Positions 12,157 through 21,439 are shown, counted from the stretch's first letter. The stretch: DNA of 64,000 bases from Bradyrhizobium vignae (GCF_004114425.1 NZ_RDQF01000035.1:1-64000); one strand, 5' to 3'. Notes: generated by a model from the sequence alone, not told the origin. A program made the numbers and translations.

Positions 12157-12837
12157 TTAGGCCGACGGAAAGCGATTGTCAGCCGCTGCCCGAGCCGCTT
12201 GGTGGAACCGGCGGACTCGCTCCAGGTCCTTCGCATGCGAACCGTCCTGGTCCGTTTTCGTCTTGGAGTCGACGCCGGCAGGACGGACCGTTCGGATCGC
12301 TCCTGCGACATTGTCCGGTCCGAGGCCGCCTGCGAGGACGACCGGTACACGGACGACATCCACGATGCGGCGACTGATGTTCCAATCATGCGTCACGCCG
12401 AGCGCGCCGATCTGCCTGTCCGTGCACCGATAGCTGTCGAGCAGCAGAAAGTCTGCGATGCCATCGTAGCTCTCGGCAATTGCGACGCTTTCCTCGGAGA
12501 ACACCGGTATGCTTCTCATCACGACGATCCCGGGCAACATGCGCTTGAGGGAAGCAACATCTTGCGGGGAAAGCAGTTCGGCGCTGGCTCCCAAATGGAC
12601 GATCGCGGGGTTGAGCTCGCGCGCCCACGACGCAATCAAGGCGAGATCGCAGGTCAGAAACAGTGCCGAGAATTTCGATGGCGGTACAATTGCCGCGCCG
12701 ATCTTGGAAGCCGTTGAGATCGGCAGTTCGCGTGGAAATTGGCCTTCTCCGACGAGCACGCCGACATGGTCGACGCCAATGACTGAAAGTGCGGACGCCT
12801 CTTCGGGGGTAGAGATTTCATAGATCTGGGTCAACAT
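12157..12837 (-). CDS. TrpF-like TIM-barrel protein, probably not a PRA isomerase
   Basis: A 226-residue protein resembling phosphoribosylanthranilate isomerase. It keeps the barrel order, an LLLDSY motif where TrpF has its catalytic Asp, and GGLGPDNVAGAIRTVRPAGVD near residue 175. At the N-terminus, where true TrpF has KICG with the catalytic Cys, this protein reads QIYEI and has no Cys. The phosphate-binding GVDVSSG region is replaced by GVDSKTKTDQDG. Both changes suggest a different reaction or a binding role. It lies 20 bases after the MBL gene and 34 before the PF04008 gene, so it is probably co-transcribed with both. Confidence 0.82.
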   Translation of the reverse strand: MLTQIYEISTPEEASALSVIGVDHVGVLVGEGQFPRELPISTASKIGAAIVPPSKFSALFLTCDLALIASWARELNPAIVHLGASAELLSPQDVASLKRMLPGIVVMRSIPVFSEESVAIAESYDGIADFLLLDSYRCTDRQIGALGVTHDWNISRRIVDVVRVPVVLAGGLGPDNVAGAIRTVRPAGVDSKTKTDQDGSHAKDLERVRRFHQAARAAADNRFPSA

Positions 12838-12857
12838 CGGCGCAACCTCTCCGAGTC

Positions 12858-13859
12858 TCAGGGAGACGCCTCGAACGCTGCCATCACCTCGGCCAGCATC
12901 CGTTCCTGCTCTCCCGCATAGCGCGGAGAGAAGTGAAAAGGCTCGACGCGGCGGACCTTGGCTTCCCGTGCGACTTCTCCGGCAGCCGTGGTGGTAAGAT
13001 GAGCCCGCTCCTTCGCTATTGCGGCGTCCGCGTCCGCAAACGCCGCCTCGATGAAGAGGATGTCTGCATTCTGAACCAGCGCCACGATGGCGGTGCGATT
13101 GGCCGGCGTGTCGGCAACATCGGTCACATAGGCGATTTTCTGGCCGGCAGTGACCGTCACGAGATCGCGCAGGCTTGAGAGTGGCACGAGGCGATCCGAC
13201 TTGTTCGCTTCTTCGATACGGATCAAATGATCGTCCGCGCGACGCTCGACGACGGCCTTCTTTAGCGACAGCAACCAGGGACCGACGGGTAGTCCACGCT
13301 CCGACAGCCTGTTCTTCCATACGTTGACATGGGCCGCCTCCTGCAGCGCAAAGGCGAGGCAGGGCGTGCCATGCTCAAGGATCGCGGCTGACACGCGATG
13401 GGTCGGTTCATCGCAGAGCACGCCCGCAATGGTGTTGCCAGAGACGGATGGCTCTGCTGCGAAGCCTTTCCTCAGCCGGAACCGGGTGGTGAAGGTGGAA
13501 TTTTCCGCTCCAAGTTCGCTGACGTCGAAAACAAGATCGCAGGAATAGTTTTCGACCAGGTTCCAGCGATAGGCCTGAAGCTTGTGAAAGACGTGCTCGG
13601 CTAAGCCGGCCGGACCGAACAGCTGTACCGATTTCTCGTGCCCGACGAGCAAACGCAGCAGATGGTCGAAGCCAACGAAATGATCGATATGCGCATGCGA
13701 GACAAAGACCTGGTCGACGCGTCGGATCTTCCGCGGCGCCAGTGAAGCAATCTCTCCAATGTCGAACAGCAGACTTCGCTTCTCGAACAGCGTTTCGACA
13801 TAGACCGTAGGATCGCCGTAGCGACCGTTGACCAGGCTAGGATGGAAAAGCGGTCGCAT
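12858..13859 (-). CDS. RNase Z-like metallo-beta-lactamase-fold hydrolase
   Basis: A 333-residue MBL-fold protein. The metal motif HAHIDH is near residue 55, a later YVTDVAD supplies the bridging Asp near 240, and the terminal PFHFSPRY carries the last ligand His in the RNase Z/ElaC style. It could be a tRNA 3'-endonuclease or a phosphodiesterase of the wider RNase Z/PhnP group. A middle insert (about 180-215) makes it longer than typical bacterial RNase Z. It is the first gene of the three-gene cluster, which suggests a phosphoester or nucleotide substrate; that step is inference. Confidence 0.85.
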   Translation of the reverse strand: MRPLFHPSLVNGRYGDPTVYVETLFEKRSLLFDIGEIASLAPRKIRRVDQVFVSHAHIDHFVGFDHLLRLLVGHEKSVQLFGPAGLAEHVFHKLQAYRWNLVENYSCDLVFDVSELGAENSTFTTRFRLRKGFAAEPSVSGNTIAGVLCDEPTHRVSAAILEHGTPCLAFALQEAAHVNVWKNRLSERGLPVGPWLLSLKKAVVERRADDHLIRIEEANKSDRLVPLSSLRDLVTVTAGQKIAYVTDVADTPANRTAIVALVQNADILFIEAAFADADAAIAKERAHLTTTAAGEVAREAKVRRVEPFHFSPRYAGEQERMLAEVMAAFEASP

Positions 13860-13977
13860 GACAACAATTCTGCTGCAACAGTCCCAAATGCATCTCTCCT
13901 CATCTTAGGGGACGGCGATGGATTTCGCACCGGGCAGGATCGAGCTAGAATACATCTATCGGATCGAGGAGAGAGCC
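13860..13977. promoter_or_regulatory. Divergent promoter region
   Basis: These 118 bases separate the minus-strand MBL/TrpF-like/PF04008 cluster from the plus-strand YbhB-type gene and should hold both promoters. A GAGGAGAG ribosome site is seen before 13978. I could not assign -35/-10 elements or a FixK or EcfG box with confidence. Confidence 0.45.
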
Positions 13978-14427
13978 ATGAAACTCGTTTCAAGCGCCTT
14001 CGCCGATGGTGCCGCAATTCCGCGACGGTTTACCTGTGATGGCGAAAATCTTTCGCCACCTCTGCAATGGAGCGACGCGCCGGAGGGGGCGCGGAGTCTT
14101 GTCCTGCTCTGCGATGATCCCGATGCGCCCGCCGGCAAATGGCATCATTGGGCAGTGTACGACATTCCGCCGGAGGTCACGCAATTTGCGATCAACGCCG
14201 CACAGAACGCCAGAATGAAGCAAGCCGTCAATGATTTTCGGAAGGCGGGTTATGGCGGCCCGTGTCCACCGCACGGCCATGGGCCTCATCACTATCATTT
14301 CCGACTGCTTGCCCTCTCGACGGAGGGCCTGCCGGTAAAGGCCAATGCATCCTGCGGCGACGTCGAGCGAGAGGCGCGCAAGCACGTGATCGCGGAAGCG
14401 ACCCTCGTCGGTTGGTACGAGAGGTAA
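13978..14427 (+). CDS. YbhB/YbcL-family (Raf kinase inhibitor-like) protein
   Basis: A 149-residue PEBP-fold protein of the bacterial YbhB/YbcL type. Signature segments are PRRFTCDGENLSPPLQW near the N-terminus, LLCDDPDAPAGKWHHW around residue 50, and GPCPPHGHGPHHYHFRL near 100, which line the anion-binding pocket. Bacterial members are cytoplasmic or periplasmic ligand-binding proteins of unclear role. The start MKLVSSAF at 13978 has a GAGGAGAG site. It ends 18 bases from the convergent glutamine synthetase gene. Confidence 0.9.
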   Translation: MKLVSSAFADGAAIPRRFTCDGENLSPPLQWSDAPEGARSLVLLCDDPDAPAGKWHHWAVYDIPPEVTQFAINAAQNARMKQAVNDFRKAGYGGPCPPHGHGPHHYHFRLLALSTEGLPVKANASCGDVEREARKHVIAEATLVGWYER

Positions 14428-14445
14428 GCGAAAGAATGCCCTAAA

Positions 14446-15876
14446 CTAGATATCGTAATACAGATGGAACTCGTAAGGATGCGGTCGCAGCCGGATCGGG
14501 TCGATCTCCTTCTTGCGCTTGTAATCGAGCCAGGTTTCGATCACGTCGGCGGTGAAGACATCCCCGCGTAGCATGAATGCGTGATCGCGCTCGAGCGCGT
14601 CGAGCGCCTGGTCCAGAGATCCCGGCGTGGACTTCACCTCCTTCGCCTCGGCAGTCGGGAGGTCGTAGAGATTCTTGTCGATCGGGCTGCCAGGGTCAAT
14701 CCGCCTGTCGATACCGTCGAGGCCGGCCATCAGCATTGCAGCGAAGGCCAGGTAGGGATTGCAGGACGGATCGGGTGAACGAAATTCGACGCGCTTTGCG
14801 CGCGGATTCGGCGAATACATCGGAATCCGGCAGCAGGCGGAGCGATTGCGCTGGGAGTAGACGAGATTGATCGGAGCTTCATAACCCGGCACCAGGCGCC
14901 GGTAGGAGTTCGTGGTGGGGGCGCAGAGCCCGCACAACGCCCAGGCGTGGCTCAAAAGCCCGCCGATATAGTAGCGCGCGAGCTGGCTCAGCTCGGCGTA
15001 GTCGCCCTTGTCGTAGAACAAGTTGGTCTCGCCCTTCCAGAGCGACTGGTGAACGTGCATGCCCGAAGCGTTGTCCTCGAACAGCGGCTTCGGCATGAAT
15101 GTCGCGGTCTTGCCATGCTGATGCGCGGTGTTCTTGACCACGTATTTGTAGATCATCAAATTGTCGGCCATGCGGGTCAGCGTGGTGAAGCGCATGTCGA
15201 TCTCGTTCTGGCCGCCGGTCGCGACCTCATGGTGATGGGCTTCGATCTGGATCCCCAGAGATTCCATCGTCAGCACCATTTCGGTGCGTAGCGCCTGCAT
15301 GCTGTCGGTCGGAGGAACGGGAAAGTATCCCTCTTTCGGGCGCGGCTTGTGGCCGAGATTCGGTCCTTCATCCGTGGCGGTGTTCCAGCTGCCTTCGCTG
15401 GAGTCGATTGCGTGCATGGCGAAGTTGATGCCCTGTCCGTAGCGGACCTCGTCGAAGACGAAGAACTCGGCCTCCGGGCCGAAATAGCTCGTATCGGCAA
15501 GCCCGGTACCCTTGAGGTAGGTTTCGGCCTTCTGGGCGATGTAGCGGGCGTCCCGGCTATAGGATTGGCCGGTCACGGGGTCGCGGATGTTGCAGATGAG
15601 AACCAGCGTCTTGGCCGGACTATAGGGGTCGACGAAGGCGGTCGTCGGATCCGGGACGACGAGCATGTCGCTTTCCTGGATCTCCTGGAAGCCGCGGATC
15701 GATGAGCCATCGAATCCAAGGCCCTCGTTGAGTGCATCGGCATTCACCGCGCTCGGCGGTACGGAAAAATGTTGCCACATCCCCGGCAGATCGGTGAACC
15801 GCAAATCGATCATCTGGACGTTCTCGTCCGTGATCGCCTTCACGAGGTCTTCGGCTGTCGTACATTTTGCAACCAT
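14446..15876 (-). CDS. glnA: Type I glutamine synthetase
   Basis: A 476-residue GSI enzyme making glutamine from glutamate, ammonia and ATP in the cytoplasm. The GSI segments FGPEAEFFVFDEV, HHHEVATGGQNEID and the ATP-site NSYRRLVPGYEAP are present. The adenylylation motif NLYDLP near residue 400 is intact, so GlnE-type control is possible. There is no glnB beside it, which suggests this is an additional GSI copy rather than the usual glnB-glnA locus. A GGGAG site precedes the ATG at 15876. Confidence 0.93.
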   Translation of the reverse strand: MVAKCTTAEDLVKAITDENVQMIDLRFTDLPGMWQHFSVPPSAVNADALNEGLGFDGSSIRGFQEIQESDMLVVPDPTTAFVDPYSPAKTLVLICNIRDPVTGQSYSRDARYIAQKAETYLKGTGLADTSYFGPEAEFFVFDEVRYGQGINFAMHAIDSSEGSWNTATDEGPNLGHKPRPKEGYFPVPPTDSMQALRTEMVLTMESLGIQIEAHHHEVATGGQNEIDMRFTTLTRMADNLMIYKYVVKNTAHQHGKTATFMPKPLFEDNASGMHVHQSLWKGETNLFYDKGDYAELSQLARYYIGGLLSHAWALCGLCAPTTNSYRRLVPGYEAPINLVYSQRNRSACCRIPMYSPNPRAKRVEFRSPDPSCNPYLAFAAMLMAGLDGIDRRIDPGSPIDKNLYDLPTAEAKEVKSTPGSLDQALDALERDHAFMLRGDVFTADVIETWLDYKRKKEIDPIRLRPHPYEFHLYYDI

Positions 15877-16000
15877 GGCTTCGCTCCCAGGTCAGCGTCC
15901 CGAGATCGCGTAGCCGTTCGGCCGCAACCTGGCGGCTCGCGACGGACTGTGGTCCACGTTCGGCGTTGTCGCCGCAGTCAGGCAAGCTTTGCGCCGACTG

Positions 16001-16183
16001 TCAGCTTTGGTGTGGCCCGCGCATCAGCTTCATCGCATCTTCGATGTGCCGCCAGGTTCTTGCCAATTCGAGCTCGCCCTTCTGCTCGAGTTCGATGGCG
16101 TTTTGAGCGGCTTCCGCAATGGCCTTGGGGCCATGGGCTTCCAGCAACTGCCGCGCATAGTCGTGAATTTCCATTTCTCGCAT
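16001..16183 (-). CDS. Small hypothetical protein
   Basis: A 60-residue acidic, helical-looking protein (MREMEIHDYARQLLEAHG at its start) with GAGGGAGATG just upstream of the ATG at 16183. It contains an ARQLLEAHGPKAIAEAAQ helix and a WRHIEDAMKLMRG ending. No family function is known to me. The frame runs open farther upstream, but the RBS and the change to arginine-rich shadow sequence support this start. It lies 124 bases upstream of glnA on the same strand. Confidence 0.65.
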   Translation of the reverse strand: MREMEIHDYARQLLEAHGPKAIAEAAQNAIELEQKGELELARTWRHIEDAMKLMRGPHQS

Positions 16184-16426
16184 GGCGTCATCTCCCTCTG
16201 CTCCGGGCGCGACCTTCCGCTGCGCCGGGAACGGTCGACATTGACACCTGTCTAGCGTCGTCAGTCTGCATCCGGGTGCGCCGCACTCGCAAGGGCCCTC
16301 TCCTGGATGCGCGGCCGGGCTTGGCGCCGGCTCCCGGACCGCCCTCGCGGCCACACAATGCAGGCCGGACGGATGATTTTTTCATCGGTGCGTCCCCAGA
16401 TAAGTAGGAGAGGGGAGGTGAGCATT

Positions 16427-16789
16427 ATGCGCATCCAACATTGGCAAGACGCTGCCAGCCTGTTGGTGGGCGTATGGCTGGTCCTGTCGTCCCCTATCCT
16501 TGGTTTATCCGGGGCGGCTGTCTGGATCACCATCGCGCTTGGGCTCGGCGTCATGCTGTTTGCCGTAGAGGCCTTTGTCATCCCGTCCTACCTGGAAGAG
16601 TGGGGCGAAATGCTGCTGGGACTGGCGCTGGTGCTGGTGCCTTGGACCATTGGCTATGACCAGGTAGCAGCCACGGCGAGCAGCGTATTGTCGGGCCTGC
16701 TGGTGATCTTGCTCAGTGGCTGGGAGCTGATGACCGATCGTGACTTCAGCGCCTGGTGGCACGATCGCTGGCATCACCCGGCCGGCTGA
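16427..16789 (+). CDS. SPW-repeat membrane protein
   Basis: A 120-residue integral membrane protein with about four hydrophobic segments arranged as two SPW-type halves. The first half starts HWQDAASLLVGVWLVLSSP, the second EEWGEMLLGLALVLVPWTIG. The repeats are somewhat degenerate (SPI and VPW in place of SPW). The C-terminus WWHDRWHHPAG is cytoplasmic or periplasmic and His/Trp-rich. A GGGGAGGTGA site sits before the ATG at 16427. The function of the SPW family is unknown. Confidence 0.85.
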   Translation: MRIQHWQDAASLLVGVWLVLSSPILGLSGAAVWITIALGLGVMLFAVEAFVIPSYLEEWGEMLLGLALVLVPWTIGYDQVAATASSVLSGLLVILLSGWELMTDRDFSAWWHDRWHHPAG

Positions 16790-16982
16790 CAAAGAGCAAT
16801 CGGCCAAACTCGCCGCCGACCGCTATCGGCTGGCGGCCGGAGGCGAGGCTCGATTTGAGCACGCCAGGGACAACGCCTTGGCGCGACGGGGATTCCAATG
16901 GCCGTCGTCGCGCTGAAAGGCCGATGCGGCCATTGTGCAGGCCGTGCGGATCCTGCACCTAGACCTGCACAAGACCATTCCG

Positions 16983-18311
16983 TCACGATGCGGTTCTGGG
17001 CTCGATCGGCTGCCAGATGCTGATCTTGCGCGTCTCCGGCATCAGGAACAGCGCGAGCAGGAAGCATACCGCGGGGACCGCGATCGGGTAGATCAACGCG
17101 TAGCCGATGCTCCCGGTCGCCGCGAATGCCGCCGACGTGATGAACGGCACCAATCCACCACCCCAGCCGTTGCCGATGTGGTATGGCACCGATACCGACG
17201 TATACCGGATCCTGCCCGGAAAGAATTCCGCCAGGAACGCGCCGACCGGCCCATAGACCATCCCAACGTAGCAAACGAGGATGAAGATGATGAAGATCGC
17301 GGTCGGATAGTTGACGTTGCCGGGCTGCGTGACTGCTCCCAGCCATAGATACAGCGGATAGTACGTGATTGCGGCCAGCAGCATGCCGCCCAGGATTACC
17401 GGCTTGCGGCCGATCTGATCCGACAGCCAGCCGAAGAAAATCAGGCTCGGTGTGGCAATCAGCAGCGCGGCTCCCACGATATAGGCGGAGGTCAGCGGAT
17501 CCAGCTTCGAGACCTGCTGAAGGAAGTACAGCGCCCAGAACTGACCGCTGTACCAGACCACCCCTTGCCCGATCAGGACCACGATTGCGATCCCGATGAA
17601 TTTGATGTTCGAACTGAGGAAGGCCTCCCTCCACGGATTCGTCGTCATCTGGCCGCGGGCCCTGATTTCCTGGAAGATCGGCGTCTCCTGGAGCTGGAGC
17701 CGAATGTAGATTGCGATGGCCACAAGCAGGAAGGACACCAGGAACGGAACGCGCCACGCCCATTCGTCGAACGCCTGATTGCCGAACCAGGTCCGTGTCA
17801 GGATGATCACGGCCAGGGACACGACGATGCCGAGAGTCGGAGAGGTCTGCAGCCAGCCGGTGTAGTAGCCGCGCTTGTCGTCCGGAACATGCTCTGCGAC
17901 ATAGGTGATGGCGCCGCCATATTCGCCGCCCAAGCACAGACCCTGAATCATGCGCAGACCGAACAAAAGGAACGCCGCCGTCAGACCGATGGACTGGTAG
18001 GTCGGGATCAACCCGATTGCTCCCGTACCCAGTCCCATTCCGCTCAGCGTGATGAGGAACGTATATTTTCGCCCGACGCGGTCGCCCATCCATCCAAAGA
18101 GGAAAGCTCCCAACGGACGGATCAGGAATCCTGCAGTGAACAGCGCGATCGTGCTGAGGAGGGCTGCAACCGGGTGGGACTGCTCGAAGAACTTGACCGA
18201 CAGAACTGCGGCCAGGCTGCCGAAGATATAGAAATCATACCATTCGATGACGTTTCCCACCGACGCAGCAACAATCACGCGGCGAAAATCGCTCGGTACT
18301 TGAATTGCCAT
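16983..18311 (-). CDS. MFS transporter of the metabolite:H+ symporter (MHS) family
   Basis: A 442-residue, 12-helix inner-membrane carrier resembling alpha-ketoglutarate, shikimate and proline/betaine symporters. The first loop motif GWMGDRVGRKYTF lies near residue 75, its repeat GWLSDQIGRKPVI near 290, and the MHS-type start FRRVIVAASVGNVIEWYDFYIFG is clear. The substrate cannot be told from sequence; small organic acids or osmolytes are typical. It stands alone in the non-backbone block. Confidence 0.9.
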   Translation of the reverse strand: MAIQVPSDFRRVIVAASVGNVIEWYDFYIFGSLAAVLSVKFFEQSHPVAALLSTIALFTAGFLIRPLGAFLFGWMGDRVGRKYTFLITLSGMGLGTGAIGLIPTYQSIGLTAAFLLFGLRMIQGLCLGGEYGGAITYVAEHVPDDKRGYYTGWLQTSPTLGIVVSLAVIILTRTWFGNQAFDEWAWRVPFLVSFLLVAIAIYIRLQLQETPIFQEIRARGQMTTNPWREAFLSSNIKFIGIAIVVLIGQGVVWYSGQFWALYFLQQVSKLDPLTSAYIVGAALLIATPSLIFFGWLSDQIGRKPVILGGMLLAAITYYPLYLWLGAVTQPGNVNYPTAIFIIFILVCYVGMVYGPVGAFLAEFFPGRIRYTSVSVPYHIGNGWGGGLVPFITSAAFAATGSIGYALIYPIAVPAVCFLLALFLMPETRKISIWQPIEPRTAS

Positions 18312-18709
18312 GTGCTGCTCCTGTCAAATTCAAACGCTACTCTCGGCGCTTTTCAGCGTCCTTCGCTCGCGCGCTACGCTTGGTGCGCGACGCCACAGGC
18401 GAGAATTGCGAGTTGCGTCGGCAGCGCCAAATCTCAGGGAGGCTTGAGCCACCCGAGAAAGAGCTCCAGCGGTCGCTTCGTTACCGCGAGCTATCACAAC
18501 CTGCCCGTATTGCCGGGGAGGCGGAGACGCAGTGTAGTCCCGCCGGGGCTGGCGTCTTATGAGACTTTCGGCTCAATCGACCGAACCGGGGCTGCCCAAG
18601 TCCTGCAAGTCCTGAGATGGAACGGGGTCGCCAACCGCGCTCGGCGATTTTGTCACGAACGAACGGAAAGGCCTCTCAGGCGTTGTGTGGGTCCAACGAG
18701 GATCCCGCC
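18312..18709. promoter_or_regulatory. Intergenic region with a possible EcfG-type promoter
   Basis: About 400 bases without a supported gene. At 18660-18684 the plus strand shows CGAAC, 16 bases, then CGTT. This differs by one base from the GGAAC-N16/17-CGTT pattern used by alphaproteobacterial EcfG general-stress sigma factors. It would start transcription just ahead of the DUF2171 gene at 18710. It is a one-mismatch match to a short motif and therefore weak. Confidence 0.3.
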
Positions 18710-18943
18710 ATGCAGAACATCGCAGAGCATATGGAAGTGATCGGCGCCGACGGCGTCCATGTCGGCACGGTCGACCGCGTCGAGGGCAATCGCATCAAGC
18801 TGACTAGGAAGGACAGTGGGGAAGGCAGCCACAAGGGGCACCATCACTTCATCGACAAGGGGCTCGTTGCCGATGTCGAAGGCAATAAGGTCCGGCTGTC
18901 CGCCAAGGCGTCGGTGGCCGTGACCATGGAAGAGGAAAAGTAG
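18710..18943 (+). CDS. DUF2171 protein
   Basis: A 77-residue protein that matches DUF2171 across its length: an N-terminal HMEVIGADGVHVGTVDRVEG, an RIKLTRKD strand, and a His-rich HKGHHHFIDKGLV segment. The fold is PRC-barrel-like and the family is frequent in rhizobia, often near stress genes. No biochemical role is established. The ATG at 18710 is preferred to a 31-codon-longer start because the domain begins right there. Confidence 0.85.
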   Translation: MQNIAEHMEVIGADGVHVGTVDRVEGNRIKLTRKDSGEGSHKGHHHFIDKGLVADVEGNKVRLSAKASVAVTMEEEK

Positions 18944-19039
18944 GGCCCGCCCGACTTCGTTCCTGATCTGTACCGCTATTCGCGCAGCCGCACGTTCCGG
19001 TAGCCTCCGCACCCGTCGCGTATCGTAAGGTGCAGGGGA

Positions 19040-21317
19040 ATGGCGGAGCCGGGGCGGCCAGTACGCTCCCAGGGAGTTGCGGGGACGTGGCCGGTCGGCC
19101 GCGCCGCACCGGCTGGCGGCTTTGCGCCGGCGGGCTTTGGCGTCTGGCCGGCTAGCGTCGCAACGTTGCGCGAATGGGCCCGCGCCGAGGCCGGGCCTGG
19201 TCGGCTGTTGCCGTGGGTGCCGGTCGCCTTCGGCGGCGGCATCGCGCTTTATTTCGCCGCAGATCATGAGCCGGTGCCGTGGGTGGTCGTCGCGACCGCG
19301 GCCGTTCTCGCGCTTGGCGCCGTGCTGCTGCGGCGGAGCCGGTTGTTTGCGCCCGCGATCGTGATCGCGGCGGTCGCCGCCGGCTTTGCCACGGCGACCT
19401 GGAAGACGGCGCGCATCGCCCACATCGTTTTGGCCAAGCCGCTCTATTCGGTGTCGCTGTCGGGCTTTGTGGAAGCACGCGACATCCGCGAGCGCACCGA
19501 TCGCTTCGTACTGCGTGTCAGCGCGATGGAGGCGCAACGCAGCGACGTGAAGCTCGAGCGCGTCCGCCTCTCGGTGCGCAAGGGCACGGCGCCTGAAGTC
19601 GGCAGCTTCGTGCAATTGAAGGCGCGGCTGTTGCCGCCGATCTCGCCGGTGCGACCTGGCAGCTATGATTTCTCGCGCGATATGTTCTTCCAGGGCATTG
19701 GTGCCTCCGGTTTCGTGATGGGCGCGATCACGGCTTCGGTGCCGCCGGATGCCGGCGGCTTGCGGCTGCGCTACGCCGCCTTCATGCAGGGCCTGCGCGA
19801 TGCGATCGACGCGCGCATCCGCTCAACGCTCGAAGGCGACAACCGCGCGATTGCGACCGCGCTGCTCACGGGACGGCGCGATGCGATCAGCACGCCCGTC
19901 AACGACGCCATGTTCATCTCGGGGCTCGGCCATGTGCTGTCGATCTCCGGCTATCACATGGCGGTCGTCGCCGGCGTCGTCTTCTCGCAGTGCGCGCGCT
20001 GCTGGCGCTGATCCCGGGACTGGCGGCCGGCTTCGCCATCAAGAAATGGTCGGCGGCCGCTGCGCTGGCGGCGGCAGCGTTCTACCTGCTGCTGTCAGGC
20101 GCGGAGGTCGCGACACAGAGATCGTTCTTCATGACCGCGGTGGTGTTGATCGCCGTGATGGTCGATCGCCGCGCCATCACCTTCCGAACCCTCGCTGTGG
20201 CCGCGCTGATCGTGCTCGCGGTCGCGCCCGAAGCGCTGGTGCATCCCAGCTTCCAGATGTCCTTCGTCGCGACGCTCGGGCTGGTGGCGCTGGTGCAGAT
20301 CGGCATGCCGAACCTGCTTGCATCGCCCGATCATTCGACGACAGCGCGCATCGCGCTGTGGGGCGGCCGCGAGATCGCGATGCTGTTGCTGGCTTCGTTG
20401 ATCGCGGGGCTTGCGACCACGCCCTATGCCGCTTTCCACTTCCATCGCGTGACGCCATACGGCGTGCTCGCCAATCTCGGCGCGATGCCGGTGGTCTCGG
20501 CGCTGGTGATGCCGGCGGGGCTTTTAGGGTTGCTCGCGGCGCCCTTCGGCCTCGACGGCGTGTTCTGGTGGCTGATGGGGATCGGCATTGACTGGATGGT
20601 CGCGGTCTCGCGCTGGGTGGCGGCCCTACCGGGCGCAGTTGGCCGCATTCCGGCGTTCGGAATCGCGCCGTTGATCGCGGCCAGCCTCGGGATCATCGTG
20701 ATGGGCCTGTTGCGCACGCCCTTGCGCTTGTCCGGCGCCCTGGTGCTGCTGGTAGCGATCCTCTGGGGACTGTCGGTGCGGCAGCCCGATATCCTGATTG
20801 CCGGGGATGGCGCGAGCGTCGCGGTCCGGGGCGGCGACGGGCGTTTGCATGTGATCCGCGCGAGCAAGGATGGCTTTCTGCTGAGGGAATGGTTAGCCGC
20901 CGATGCCGATCCGCGCGATGCCGCAACGCCTCGTTGGCGAGCGGTGTGTCAGGTGACGAGTCCGGCTGCGTGGCGCCGCTTGCGGACGGGCGGCTGGTCG
21001 CGCTTTCTCTGCGCATCGACGCGCTGGCTGATGATTGCAGCCGCGCTGCGTTGGTGGTGACGGCGCGGCCCGCGCCGCCCGATTGCGCAGCGATGGTGGT
21101 CGATCGGTCGCGCCTTGCCAGTCAGGGCGCGCTGGCTCTGACGCAAAACGGAGAGGGTTTCTCGGTGCAGGTGGTGAGGGCGAGAGGCGCAAGCCGCCCT
21201 TGGCTGCCGGCCGGCGCCGGCGAGGGGGATTTCGACGGCAGCCTTGCGCCGAAGACGGCCGTGCCCCGCAATCGGGACGCAACGCCATCGGAGGCCGACT
21301 TGCAGGCTGACGATTGA
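19040..21317 (+). pseudogene. comEC: ComEC/Rec2-family protein, broken by two frameshifts
   Basis: Three consecutive frames together encode one ComEC-type competence channel of about 759 residues. Frame one (19040 to about 19985) has the N-terminal membrane/OB part and ISGLGHVLSISGYHMAVVAG. It then reads into a stop at 20011. The channel domain continues in another frame as RALLALIPGLAAGFAIKKW up to about 20920. The C-terminal domain continues in the third as RNASLASGV to 21317. Each shift is cured by one added base. The gene sits beside lexA as in related genomes. Real decay or base-calling errors are both possible. Confidence 0.88.
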
Positions 21318-21363
21318 GGATCGATGCGGAGGAGGCGCGGGATTCTGCAGGACGCAAACCATA

Positions 21364-21391
21364 CCATCTCGCCGGCCTCAGCCGGCGATGG
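21364..21391. terminator. Palindrome between convergent genes
   Basis: A strong stem (CCATC-T-CGCCGGC / GCCGGCGATGG, loop CTCA, one bulged T) between the end of comEC and the convergent hypothetical gene. There is no clear T-run, so termination is only likely. Confidence 0.45.
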
Positions 21392-21439
21392 CATTTCAAG
21401 TTCTGGCCCTCGACAAATCGGCCGGGGGCGCGCCGACGA

